This document shows positions 48,099 through 60,094 of a DNA stretch of 64,000 nt, piece by piece. The notes beneath the pieces were generated by a model. That model did no database searches and was not told where the DNA came from. It saw only the letters and a program-made list of their open reading frames with translations. This DNA comes from Bolinopsis microptera (taxonomy: Eukaryota; Ctenophora; Tentaculata; Lobata; Bolinopsidae): positions 11,950,303 to 12,014,302 of the forward strand of contig NC_087075.1 in assembly GCF_026151205.1 (NCBI RefSeq). The letters are read 5' to 3'. Numbering within the stretch: the stretch's first letter is position 1; each line of letters opens with the position of its first letter. Both the position numbers and the translations under genes were made by a program.

Positions 48099-51000
48099 AC
48101 GGCTGTTAAAATGCTTTAAACTCCCACTTCAGGTTCATTTCACCTGCTCCACATGCTGTTACAATACTATTAACTCCCACTTCAGGTTCATTTCACCTGC
48201 TCCACATGCTGTTACAATACTATTAACTCCCACTTCAGGTTCATTTCACCTGCTCCACATGCTGTTACAATACTTTAAACTCCCACTTCAGGTTCATTTC
48301 ACCTGCTCCACATGCTGTTACAATACTATTAACTCCCACTTCAGGTTCATTTCACCTGCTCCACATACTGTTACAATACTTTAAACTCCCACTTCAGGTT
48401 CATTTCACCTGCTCCACATGCTGTTACAATACTATTAACTCCCACTTCAGGTTCATTTCACCTGCTCCACATGCTGTTACAATACTTTAAACTCCCACTT
48501 CAGGTTCATTTCACCTGCTCCACATACTGTTACAATACTATTAACTCCCACTTCAGGTTCATTTCACCTGCTCCACATACTGTTACAATACTTTAAACTC
48601 CCACTTCAGGTTCATTTCACCTGCTCCACATGCTGTTACAATACTATTAACTCCCACTTCAGGTTCATTTCACCTGCTCCACATGCTGTTACAATACTTT
48701 AAACTCCCACTTCAGGTTCATTTCACCTGCTCCACATGCTGTTTCAATACTATTAACTCCACTTCAGGTTCATTTCACCTGCTCCACATGCTGTTACAAT
48801 ACTTTTAACTCCCACTTCAGGTTCATTTCACCTGCTCCACATGCTGTTACAATACTTTAAACTCCCACTTCAGGTTCATTCACCTGCTCACATGCTGTTA
48901 CAATACTATTAACTCCCACTTCAGGTTCATTTCACCTGCTCCACATGCTGTTACAATACTATTAACTCCCACTTCAGGTTCATTTCACCTGCTCCACATG
49001 CTGTTACAATACTTTAAACTCCCACTTCAGGTTCATTTCACCTGCTCCACATACTGTTACAATACTTTAAACTCCCACTTCAGGTTCATTTCACCTGCTC
49101 CACATGCTGTTACAATACTTTAAACTCCCACTTCAGGTTCATTTCACCTGCTCCACATGCTGTTACAATACTATTAACTCCCACTTCAGGTTCATTTCAC
49201 CTGCTCCACATACTGTTACAATACTTTAAACTCCCACTTCAGGTTCATTTCACCTGCTCCACATACTGTTACAATACTATTAACTCCCACTTCAGGTTCA
49301 TTTCACCTGCTCCACATACTGTTACAATACTTTAAACTCCCACTTCAGGTTCATTTCACCTGCTCCACATACTGTTACAATACTATTAACTCCCACTTCA
49401 GGTTCATTTCACCTGCTCCACATACTGTTACAATACTATTAACTCCCACTTCAGGTTCATTTCACCTGCTCCACATACTGTTACAATACTTTAAACTCCC
49501 ACTTCAGGTTCATTTCACCTGCTCCACATACTGTTACAATACTATTAACTCCCACTTCAGGTTCATTTCACCTGCTCCACATACTGTTACAATACTTTAA
49601 ACTCCCACTTCAGGTTCATTTCACCTGCTCCACATACTGTTACAATACTATTAACTCCCACTTCAGGTTCATTTCACCTGCTCCACATACTGTTACAATA
49701 CTATTAACTCCCACTTCAGGTTCATTTCACCTGCTCCACATGCTGTTACAATACTATTAACTCCCACTTCAGGTTCATTTCACCTGCTCCACATACTGTT
49801 ACAATACTATAAACTCCCACTTCAGGTTCATTTCACCTGCTCCACATACTGTTACAATACTATTAACTCCCACTTCAGGTTCATTTCACCTGCTCCACAT
49901 ACTGTTACAATACTTTAAACTCCCACTTCAGGTTCATTTCACCTGCTCCACATACTGTTACAATACTTTAAACTCCCACTTCAGGTTCATTTCACCTGCT
50001 CCACATACTGTTACAATACTTTAAACTCCCACTTCAGGTTCATTTCACCTGCTCCACATACTGTTACAATACTATTAACTCCCACTTCAGGTTCATTTCA
50101 CCTGCTCCACATACTGTTACAATACTTTAAACTCCCACTTCAGGTTCATTTCACCTGCTCCACATACTGTTACAATACTTTAAACTCCCACTTCAGGTTC
50201 ATTTCACCTGCTCCACATACTGTTACAATACTATTAACTCCCACTTCAGGTTCATTTCACCTGCTCCACATGCTGTTACAATACTTTAAACTCCCACTTC
50301 AGGTTCATTTCACCTGCTCCACATACTGTTACAATACTATTAACTCCCACTTCAGGTTCATTTCACCTGCTCCACATACTGTTACAATACTTTAAACTCC
50401 CACTTCAGGTTCATTTCACCTGCTCCACATACTGTTACAATACTTTAAACTCCCACTTCAGGTTCATTTCACCTGCTCCACATGCTGTTACAATACTATT
50501 AACTCCCACTTCAGGTTCATTTCACCTGCTCCACATGCTGTTACAATACTTTAAACTCCCACTTCAGGTTCATTTCACCTGCTCCACATACTGTTACAAT
50601 ACTATAAACTCCCACTTCAGGTTCATTTCACCTGCTCCACATACTGTTACAATACTTTAAACTCCCACTTCAGGTTCATTTCACCTGCTCCACATGCTGT
50701 TACAATACTATTAACTCCCACTTCAGGTTCATTTCACCTGCTCCACATACTGTTACAATACTTTAAACTCCCACTTCAGGTTCATTTCACCTGCTCCACA
50801 TACTGTTACAATACTATTAACTCCCACTTCAGGTTCATTTCACCTGCTCCACATACTGTTACAATACTTTAAACTCCCACTTCAGGTTCATTTCACCTGC
50901 TCCACATGCTGTTACAATACTTTAAACTCCCACTTCAGGTTCATTTCACCTGCTCCACATACTGTTACAATACTATTAACTCCCACTTCAGGTTCATTTC

Positions 51001-53240
51001 ACCTGCTCCACATACTGTTACAATACTATTAACTCCCACTTCAGGTTCATTTCACCTGCTCCACATACTGTTACAATACTTTAAACTCCCACTTCAGGTT
51101 CATTTCACCTGCTCCACATACTGTTACAATACTATTAACTCCCACTTCAGGTTCATTTCACCTGCTCCACATACTGTTACAATACTTTAAACTCCCACTT
51201 CAGGTTCATTTCACCTGCTCCACATACTGTTACAATACTATTAACTCCCACTTCAGGTTCATTTCACCTGCTCCACATGCTGTTACAATACTATTAACTC
51301 CCACTTCAGGTTCATTTCACCTGCTCCACATACTGTTACAATACTTTAAACTCCCACTTCAGGTTCATTTCACCTGCTCCACATACTGTTACAATACTAT
51401 TAACTCCCACTTCAGGTTCATTTCACCTGCTCCACATGCTGTTACAATACTATTAACTCCCACTTCAGGTTCATTTCACCTGCTCCACATGCTGTTACAA
51501 TACTTTAAACTCCCACTTCAGGTTCATTTCACCTGCTCCACATACTGTTACAATACTATTAACTCCCACTTCAGGTTCATTTCACCTGCTCCACATACTG
51601 TTACAATACTATAAACTCCCACTTCAGGTTCATTTCACCTGCTCCACATGCTGTTACAATACTTTAAACTCCCACTTCAGGTTCATTTCACCTGCTCCAC
51701 ATACTGTTACAATACTTTAAACTCCCACTTCAGGTTCATTTCACCTGCTCCACATACTGTTACAATACTTTAAACTCCCACTTCAGGTTCATTTCACCTG
51801 CTCCACATACTGTTACAATACTTTAAACTCCCACTTCAGGTTCATTTCACCTGCTCCACATACTGTTACAATACTTTAAACTCCCACTTCAGGTTCATTT
51901 CACCTGCTCCACATACTGTTACAATACTTTAAACTCCCACTTCAGGTTCATTTCACCTGCTCCACATACTGTTACAATACTTTAAACTCCCACTTCAGGT
52001 TCATTTCACCTGCTCCACATACTGTTACAATACTATTAACTCCCACTTCAGGTTCATTTCACCTGCTCCACATACTGTTACAATACTATTAACTCCCACT
52101 TCAGGTTCATTTCACCTGCTCCACATACTGTTACAATACTTTAAACTCCCACTTCAGGTTCATTTCACCTGCTCCACATACTGTTACAATACTATTAACT
52201 CCCACTTCAGGTTCATTTCACCTGCTCCACATGCTGTTACAATACTATTAACTCCCACTTCAGGTTCATTTCACCTGCTCCACATGCTGTTACAATACTA
52301 TTAACTCCCACTTCAGGTTCATTTCACCTGCTCCACATGCTGTTACAATACTATTAACTCCCACTTCAGGTTCATTTCACCTGCTCCACATGCTGTTACA
52401 ATACTATTAACTCCCACTTCAGGTTCATTTCACCTGCTCCACATACTGTTACAATACTTTAAACTCCCACTTCAGGTTCATTTCACCTGCTCCACATGCT
52501 GTTACAATACTATTAACTCCCACTTCAGGTTCATTTCACCTGCTCCACATGCTGTTACAATACTATTAACTCCCACTTCAGGTTCATTTCACCTGCTCCA
52601 CATGCTGTTACAATACTATTAACTCCCACTTCAGGTTCATTTCACCTGCTCCACATGCTGTTACAATACTATTAACTCCCACTTCAGGTTCATTTCACCT
52701 GCTCCACAGGCTGTTACAATACTATTAACTCCCACTTCAGGTTCATTTCACCTGCTCCACAGGCTGTTACATGACTATTAACTCCCACTTCAGGTTCATT
52801 TCACCTGCTCCACATGCTGTTGCAATACTTTAAAATACCACTCCAGGTTCATTTCACCTGCTACACATGCTGTTACATGACTATTAACTCCCACTTCAGG
52901 TTCATTTCACCTGCTCCACATGCTGTTATAATACTTTTAAATACCACTCCAGGTTCATTTCACCTGCTCCACATGCTGTTACAATACTTTAAACTACCAC
53001 TTCAGGTTCATTTCACCTGCTCCACATGCTGTTACAATACTTTAAACTCCCACTTCAGGTTCATTTCACCTGCTCCACATACTGTTACAATACTATTAAC
53101 TCCCACTTCAGGTTCATTTCACCTGCTCCACATGCTGTTACAATACTTTAAAATACCACTTCAGGTTCATTTCACTTGCTACACATGCTGGTATAATACT
53201 ATTAACCTCCACTTCAAGTTCATTTCACCTGCTCCACACG
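48099..53240 (+). repeat. 53-bp minisatellite, unit 2, about 97 copies (splice-acceptor repeat)
   Basis: The same 53-bp unit as in unit 1, expanded to over 5 kb. Almost every unit keeps the acceptor cccacttcag| and the exon start GTTCATTTCACCTGCTCCACA. Units differ mainly at two places: catgctg versus catactg, and ctattaac versus ctttaaac (rarely ctataaac). More diverged units cluster at the 3' end (from about 52760), next to the degenerate exon 15 copy. Because 53 is not a multiple of three, long false frames run through it. None is a gene. Confidence 0.97.
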
Positions 53241-53565
53241 CTGTTCTCCGACTACGTGCTGCATCTTGGAGCATCAACAGAGTGCACTGCAGGCTGAGCT
53301 GTGGTTAGTAGCATTGCCATTATATATTTTTTGTTTTTATTTTGTTTAGGGAACAAACTTGCTACAATGGTAGATGGCCTCTGAAGGTTTAGAAAATGTA
53401 AGTATGTGATGACACCACGAGGTTTAATCTCGTGTTGTAGTCACGTGTGCAAACGACAAAGTGCTTAGTTGTTATGGGACCCACTCAACTATTAAAGTAT
53501 TAACTAAGATCATTATCAATAGCAGATGGCCTCCGAAGGTTTAGAAAAGGTAAGCATGCGAGTTT
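53229..53565 (+). pseudogene. Duplicated RFX exons 15, 16 and 16b, decayed
   Basis: The exon 15 copy (53229-53300) follows a changed acceptor (cttcaag|ttc) and lacks five bases in the HLVEEH region, shifting frame. The exon 16 copy (53349-53397) and the microexon copy (53526-53552) both have GTTTAG where the parent has GTTCAG, a stop in the RFX frame. Unit 2 therefore cannot encode this part of RFX. Confidence 0.75.
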
Positions 53566-54353
53566 TTAATCTCATGTTGTAGTCATTAGTCACGTGTAGA
53601 AATGACAAAGGGGGTTAACCCCTAATTGCGAGTGATAAGGCTCAAACATTTTATACTGGATAGTTCTATAGTTAAATAATAATTATATTCAATTAAAGCA
53701 TTGTTTGAGCCCAAGAAGCTGCTCGGTACTAGGTAGAAAGTTGTCTTGGGATCGTTGCAATGTGTTCCACGTGTTGTAGGCATTGGTAGCTTGATAGTCA
53801 TGGGTAGTTATGGCGACACAACCCACTTGCTCTCTGTGTTTACAGATCGTACCTTAACCCTCCCATGCCCTACCCTTATATTACTAGCACCTGCTCATTT
53901 TATCATTTGTAATTAACTACGCGACCTGTACTGTTATATTATTGGTATGTGATAACTTATCAGTTGTCATGGAATAAACGGATAGAACGAGGAAAATAAA
54001 ATGATCATTTGCAGCGTTAATTTGAGCACGAGCTTTTGGTGACCTGTAGTCTAACGAGTCATGAGTGCCCCAGTTCTAAACTTATAGTTATGAATATTAT
54101 AATTAGTTATAATTACAGCGAGAGGAGTTAAGTATGCGGCCTAATGTCAAGAATTTATTATTTCACGGTCGTGCCGAGATCTGCATCTTCTGCTATCAAA
54201 ATATTAAGTGTATATCGTGGACCCGAATAATTTTCCTTCGAATTTTTCTTTGTTCATTTATATTTGAAAGCTATTTATCAGTGCGTTCATTAAATTTAAG
54301 TTGCAATGATTATATTTATTTTCAAGTTGTCCTTGTTTATCTATCGAGCGTGA

Positions 54354-54733
54354 TAAATTACTCTACACTCGATCGATCTTCGAGAATTTTCTAAAAGTTG
54401 AAACCAACTCGAATCGATGTATTTTCGGACACTGATTCCGAATCACCCCCATGACATAGGGTTTAAATGCTCTGCTCCCCTGGCAAAACATTGGCGAAAA
54501 ACTGTCGCGGTCACATGATATTACCTTATAAGCTTATAAGGAAGTTGGTCTAATTTCTCGTTAGGGTTAGGGTTTCAGCATAAGCTTTTTTTGGGATTGG
54601 ATTAGGGTTACCCTAACCCGGTTAGGGTTGGGATCAGATTAGAGGGAGAGGGTTTTCGAATAGTCGTTATGCAGGGCCAGCTAGAGAAAGGGTTGGAAAA
54701 GTCACGTGACAGTCGAGTGTAGAGTGATTAATC
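54354..54733. mobile_element. Small inverted-repeat insert with telomere-like motifs
   Basis: ACTCTACACTCGA at about 54360 and TCGAGTGTAGAGT at about 54713 are inverted. The 350 bp between them are absent from the matching place in unit 1. Inside are several TTAGGG/CCCTAA motifs (54564-54640). It is probably a small non-autonomous element. The target duplication is unclear, because flanking sequence on both sides is itself partly duplicated. Confidence 0.5.
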
Positions 54734-54938
54734 ATCATCCTTTATTTATATGATATATTATCTAAAAGTCTAAATGCTATTTATACTTGTATATCAATGT
54801 ACTCATTAAATTTTAATATGCACTTCATAAGGATTATCTGTAATAACAGCTGTAATTATCAGATCAATAGCTTAAAGTCAACAACTATTCTTTATTTGAT
54901 AACAGTAACACCAACATATTCAGTATACAGATAAAAAA

Positions 54939-57233
54939 ATGTTCCGAATATTGATATCTTTGATCGCGTTCACTTCATTTTGTCTCACCAACCCTGGCAT
55001 GCCTCCACCTCCTCCTGACGTACCTCCTTTTATAGACGAGCTTCATTCAGCTGACCTAGTAACTATTCCTAACATCGTCAACTTATTTAAAATACTAAGG
55101 GTGCATACGAAACAAACAACCTGCCAAAATGCTCAAACAGGTTTATTCATGCCTTATATCGATTATGGAAACTCATCTCATCCATATCCACTAATCAATA
55201 TTAGTCATAAAGCAAATAAAACGAAAGGTGTTTGTCAATTTCCGGTTAACGCTATGGATCTTGTGCTCAGAGAACAAATGGCTCATTCATGGGTAGTACC
55301 AATCTCTGAAGTACCCTGGTTCTGCGATATCAATAACAACTATAGTAAGTACTGTGACATGTTTTCTGAGTGCTTGACAGATGAATGTGGCTGTACTAAC
55401 AGCAGCATGGATGTCTTCTTCTGTCCAAAACGCACTGGATGTATTACCTTTCCACAGTTGTGTGATGGTAAGAATGATTGTCTTGATGGCGCTGATGAGT
55501 GTTTATGTGAGGGTTTTGTGGAAGTAGAATGTCCTATCCTAAACTCCTCAAGTATTTGCTTGTCACTACAAGAATACTGTGAAATAAAAGATCTGCATTT
55601 CTCCATTTTAAACTATTCATGCACCTTTCATAATATTGAAAATATTGACTGCTCTGCAGTTTCGGATAATGAAAACCGTCTCATCAACCCTATCAACCAA
55701 TGCCTGAACAATACTATCAGACAACTCATTCGCCTTAACAATGGAGATATTTCCAGCTACTGTAAAACAAACTGCTCTGAGACTCTTGACTTTGATGATG
55801 GCAAATGGGATAAGTTTTGCGACAGAATCGTGATATCATATGGGGGTTTGGTCGATCTGGCTTATTTCAGTTGTACACCAGAATTATATCATGAAATCTA
55901 CCCCTTATTTAAACTGTGTGACGGAAAAGTAGATTGTTCTAACGGTGCGGATGAGGCAGAATGTCCAGGACGTTTCTATTGCTCCCTGAATACCTCTGAG
56001 AGTACAAAGTGGGTGACTCCTGATAAAACTTGTGATAATATTAAACACTGCTCTAACGGACGTGACGAATGTGATCCCTGTAACTTAGATAATACATCCA
56101 ATCTCCTCCTCAGTTCTAACTTTCTACTTATTTTCACAGCTATTGCAGGAGTCTCAATGATCATACTGAACTTGAGAGGGGGGATCAGATGCTTCAACAG
56201 CACTTCCTCCACATCAGCCGGCAAAGTTGACAGATTCTTGTGTCTCCAGGTTCTTTTCTTTGATGGTAGTATGGGTCTGTATAACTGTGGTATTGTGGTG
56301 GCAACTCTGGTTCTTCGTGCAAATGGCAACTACTGTCTTCAAGATGAAAGTTGGAGATCAAGTATCGTCTGCCAGGCACTTGGACTGACATTTTCAATAG
56401 CTTCACATGGGTCCCTCAGTGCAATAGCCCTTATGAGTATTGTCAGGTGTATTAATTGTGTCAGAGTACATCATCAAACCAAACTTAAAACAGTATTCAT
56501 AACATATGCTTTACTTATTGCCATAAATGTGATCAACGCATTGATTCCCATCCTTCCTTTGGTTGCCATGCAAAATATCTTCCGTACAGACGTGTTCTTT
56601 ACAAACTTTATAGATAATCCCTTCATCAGCTCTATCTATGTAAACATGACCTGGTTAGACCACATACATATAAGATATTACTCTAACAAAACTGATCTGT
56701 ACACAACTATCAGGGACCTCAACACCATCACCAGTAAAGACAACATATTTGATATCATAGAGATCGGATATTATGGAAACACCCGTCTCTGTGTTCACAA
56801 CGTCTTTAAAGAACAAGAATCTTACTTCATCTACAAACTCTCCTATCTTATCATAGTGTCCCTACTTCTGGTCATAGTTACTCTCACTTACCTCATCATA
56901 GTTAGAAAGCAGTTAGAGTCTCGACGTGAAGTGGGAGACATTGGAGGTGGGATGAACAGACAGAACGCTGCAGCCCCCTCATTAGCTCTGAAGGTTTCTC
57001 TGATGATAGGAACACAGCTAGCAAGTTGGTTGTCATTTATCGGGGCTGCTGTGTACTTTCAGATAGTTAGTGATAGTCCTCCTCCCATATTGTTTGAAGT
57101 GTTAGCTCTGGTGGTTCTACCCATTAACAGCATTTTGAATCCCATTTTCTACAGTGAACTGTACAAGAATATATACTATTGTTTTTGGAGAAGCTGGAGA
57201 GAATTCGTTTCAAGAATGCATCAGTGTGTTTGA
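54939..57233 (+). CDS. LDL-A-module 7TM receptor, LGR/relaxin-receptor-like, copy 2, intact (764 aa)
   Basis: Single uninterrupted exon. Signal peptide (residues 1-20), short proline spacer, then an ectodomain with many Cys and N-glycosylation sites. LDL-A modules lie at about 162-190 ([14 protein letters not shown]), 309-343 ([16 protein letters not shown]) and 346-381 (more divergent, CSNGRDEC). Seven helices run from about 388 to 738: TM2 has [10 protein letters not shown], matching the LGR-type AD..MG.YL pattern; TM3 ends IVRCINCVR in place of (D/E)R(Y/W); TM7 has LNPIFY (NPxxY). Extracellular loop 2 is long (about 544-632). This fits a class A receptor related to relaxin/LGR-C and snail GRL101 receptors, but without leucine-rich repeats. 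It should sit in the plasma membrane. The ligand is unknown. It lies between decayed RFX exons 16 and 17 of unit 2, on the same strand. This is the only intact LDL-A receptor of the three. Confidence 0.88.
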   Translation: MFRILISLIAFTSFCLTNPGMPPPPPDVPPFIDELHSADLVTIPNIVNLFKILRVHTKQTTCQNAQTGLFMPYIDYGNSSHPYPLINISHKANKTKGVCQFPVNAMDLVLREQMAHSWVVPISEVPWFCDINNNYSKYCDMFSECLTDECGCTNSSMDVFFCPKRTGCITFPQLCDGKNDCLDGADECLCEGFVEVECPILNSSSICLSLQEYCEIKDLHFSILNYSCTFHNIENIDCSAVSDNENRLINPINQCLNNTIRQLIRLNNGDISSYCKTNCSETLDFDDGKWDKFCDRIVISYGGLVDLAYFSCTPELYHEIYPLFKLCDGKVDCSNGADEAECPGRFYCSLNTSESTKWVTPDKTCDNIKHCSNGRDECDPCNLDNTSNLLLSSNFLLIFTAIAGVSMIILNLRGGIRCFNSTSSTSAGKVDRFLCLQVLFFDGSMGLYNCGIVVATLVLRANGNYCLQDESWRSSIVCQALGLTFSIASHGSLSAIALMSIVRCINCVRVHHQTKLKTVFITYALLIAINVINALIPILPLVAMQNIFRTDVFFTNFIDNPFISSIYVNMTWLDHIHIRYYSNKTDLYTTIRDLNTITSKDNIFDIIEIGYYGNTRLCVHNVFKEQESYFIYKLSYLIIVSLLLVIVTLTYLIIVRKQLESRREVGDIGGGMNRQNAAAPSLALKVSLMIGTQLASWLSFIGAAVYFQIVSDSPPPILFEVLALVVLPINSILNPIFYSELYKNIYYCFWRSWREFVSRMHQCV

Positions 57234-58102
57234 TCTTTATCAAACAAGACCCTAAACCTCCCGACAAAAATAATATGCATAAGAGTAAAGTGTACATTGT
57301 AGATCATGTGTCAAGTCAGCATGACATTCACCCAAAGTTAACAAGAAACCAACACTCAATTTAAAAACAATGTTCAACTTATCAGTGGCACCATTCCCTC
57401 CGTGCGCATTCGTTTCACTTCTATCTCCCAAAGAGAGAAGTGAGCCATACACAAGCTAGCTGGGTAATGTTTGCTTATCTAGCAATAGAAATGATCGTGT
57501 TATCTTAATCTTTGATCACTCGATCAATGAGTGACATGACACCTTGATAAGTTCCATATCTTTTATCCGTGTTTGCGACACGTTGCATGATATTACATAG
57601 TTATTTAATATTTAGTATTAGTAGCTGAATAGTTTTTAATGCGCTGCCTATCAGTTCGAATAAATTCGCAAAGTTCTATTAATTTGGTACAACTATTCTA
57701 CCTCTTTAAATTTTATCACTATTTCTTCGGAGCTGCTAAGATTTGTTTTAAGATATAATGATAATATATGTTATTTTTAGATTAATTTTTAAAAATTTAA
57801 AAAAATAAATAAATAAATAAAGATTAAAAAAAGATCTGAATCGTTTCAGAGCATGAATATTACGTTGCATGTATTAACTTAATATCTACCTACTTATTTT
57901 TTTTCATAACATCGTTATATGCACTTAGTCAAATAAAAAATAATCAGAAATTTGTTTTAAGAATCATCAAACGCGAGACTTAATAACATAATTAGGCTTA
58001 ATCAGATAGTTAAATTTAATAACATTTCTAAAATAACTGATTTTCAAATACCACCAACCAGGCAAAATCTTCGAATTCACTTCTGTAAATTGTACATTTA
58101 AG

Positions 58103-58819
58103 GGCCTCATTAACCGGAGAAAAGTGCCAGCCCACATTCCCCTACGTAGCAGCTGAACACCCAACATCAACTAAGCAACACATCCCAACAAGTCACAGTA
58201 TGGCGCCATCACTACGAAAGGGGACGTCATCACATCAAAACCTGGCGCCATTATGTCAGAGTAATGGAACCTTAATACAACCCAGAATCAATAATATCGA
58301 CAAAACTTCCCTTTATCCTGGGCACGAAACAAAAATCTCCGTAGTTGACGATTATGTTGAAGTGACGTCACAACCCCTGGAGATTGTGACGTCATCAAAT
58401 GACGTCATGATGACTTCAACGGAGGATATGAAAATCCACTCGATGAAACAGAAGACATCAATATGGTAAAGTCAAATATTGATTATCAAAAAGATTTATT
58501 TTTTCATAGGTTGAAAGACAGCCACATTCCAAACCAGATCTAGGAAGTCAATAATAATTAAATAAACAGTAGCCCTCAGATCTAATTCAACAACTGTCTT
58601 CAGGAGGGGAACGCCAGTATGCTCTCCTCGTCCCACAACAGCATTTTCTCCCTCTCTAACGGTCTCACTATCGGCAGAACAGCTAACAGGAACATCATGC
58701 TGCAGAACACTTCCTCTGATATCCTGACTACTCAAGATATCATCCTAAACGAGGGAGACACCCTCTCTGAGAACTTGATGGAAGAAATATTGAAGTGCGT
58801 GTCCAAAAGGGATCTTTGA
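58103..58819 (+). pseudogene. Duplicated RFX exons 17-18, frame-shifted
   Basis: The exon 17 copy opens after aag|G GCC and follows the parent closely. A net 19-base loss near 58430 (…EDMKI versus …[15 protein letters not shown]) shifts the frame, so splicing to the well-kept exon 18 copy (58604-58819) would run out of frame and stop early. Exon 18 itself would still encode an almost unchanged ending (…EILKCVSKRDL). Its conservation suggests that the duplication is young. Confidence 0.7.
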
Positions 58820-59028
58820 GTTTCTGATTTGTGATGAACTAAAAGTTTGGCTGGTGTGTAGATAGCTTTGGGTACTGATTTGTACAGATTTTTAATTTTC
58901 CATATTATGTTTTCAGATTATTTATGAATTTACAGTTGATCGGTCAACTATTTCAGAAGACATATCTTAATTTCGTGATCGTGTTTAATACAGAATGATT
59001 TTGTATATATTTCTATTGAAGTATAAGA

Positions 59029-59898
59029 CTACCTTATCGGACCTTATTTGGACGGACATTACTTGAACGCTGGAGGCCCTAGCGTTCATCTTAATGTCCG
59101 TTCAAATAAAGTCCGTTCAATTAATGTCCGTCCAAGTTAAAGTCCGTTGAAATTTTTTTCAAAAATTTTTCCATTTCGAACTTTTTGTCCAGAATATGAC
59201 AACTTTGAGAACTTTATTGTGCCGTAAGTTAACGACGGAAAGGTTCTCCTTGGTCTGCCGGAGGCACAGAAAACTCTACTACTAGAGTATACTACTGCTA
59301 CTAGTATATGATGTTTTCAAGGGTCACTTGGCGGAAAAAAGTCAACGAAATTATGGCACTCAACAACATATTACGGTAAATCGTGTTGCCAAGGACATTG
59401 TCCGACGTTGTTATAGTTCATATTACTCGGGGGCGGTAATGAAACAGTGCTAGGAAAGCTCCACGTGATGTTAAGGTTAACCTAAAGTTGTCTAAGATAA
59501 AAACCACTTCACGCCGAATGGCTTGTAAAAGTTAACACTGAAATGCAGGACCGGGGAAGTTTGATGAAAAAAAGGTTTCCATAAAGCTAGAAATCACTGA
59601 TGCTTTAAGCATGGACTATTTCATGCACGAAAACCCATTTGATGAAGATGATATGTGATATTAGACACTGATCATGTACACATATTTTAACATTTTTACT
59701 GCTTAATGACTGCTTTTCTTACTTACTGTATAAAAAATGGATTTAAAAATCATTTGCTGAAATTTAAAAAACGTCAAAAAATATTGAAAAAAATTCGGAT
59801 TTTTGATGGTTTTGAATGCCTTCGAGCGTTCATATTAATGTCCGTTCATAATTGTGTCCGTTCATGTAATGTCCGTCCAAATAAGGTCCGATAAGGTA
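59029..59898. mobile_element. TA-flanked non-autonomous DNA transposon with 40-bp inverted ends
   Basis: The left end TACCTTATCGGACCTTATTT… and right end …AAATAAGGTCCGATAAGGTA match as inverted repeats over about 40 bp with one mismatch. Both ends carry strings of 'aatgtccgttca' / 'aaagtccgtt' subterminal repeats. Unit 1 lacks the element at the same place (near 47618), so this is an insertion after, or segregating with, the duplication. The target looks like TA. There is no intact transposase. Confidence 0.85.
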
Positions 59899-60049
59899 TG
59901 TAAATTTTAATGATGACTCTATTCTGTTTCCCCTGTTCCCGCAATACAAATTTTATCCATTTATATAATCATTTCTTAACTCTCAAGTATATTTCCGGTG
60001 CGAAAAAGAGTTGTTAGATCGTTCAAATTACAAAATCTCTACACTTATA

Positions 60050-60087
60050 TTTCTATTTCTATTTCTATTTCTATTTCTATTTCTATT
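60050..60087. repeat. (tttcta)n microsatellite
   Basis: About six copies of a 6-bp unit. Confidence 0.9.
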
Positions 60088-60094
60088 CATACGA

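Larger units (their letters stand above)
47668..59930 (+). repeat. Segmental duplication unit 2 (decayed RFX tail with intact receptor)
   Basis: Collinear with unit 1 but longer, because of the expanded 53-bp array, a small inverted-repeat insert at about 54354-54733, extra sequence at about 57361-57535 and a TA-flanked transposon at 59029-59898. Confidence 0.85.

Noticed and set aside
48085-53308. Repeat-encoded proteins (…[10 protein letters not shown]…) and the idea of a CRISPR-like array
   Set aside because: The 53-bp units are adjacent with no unique spacers, and translation passes through all three frames; the unit matches an RFX splice junction.
54560-54640. A telomere or chromosome end
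   Set aside because: Only a few TTAGGG motifs in mixed orientation, with ordinary sequence on both sides.
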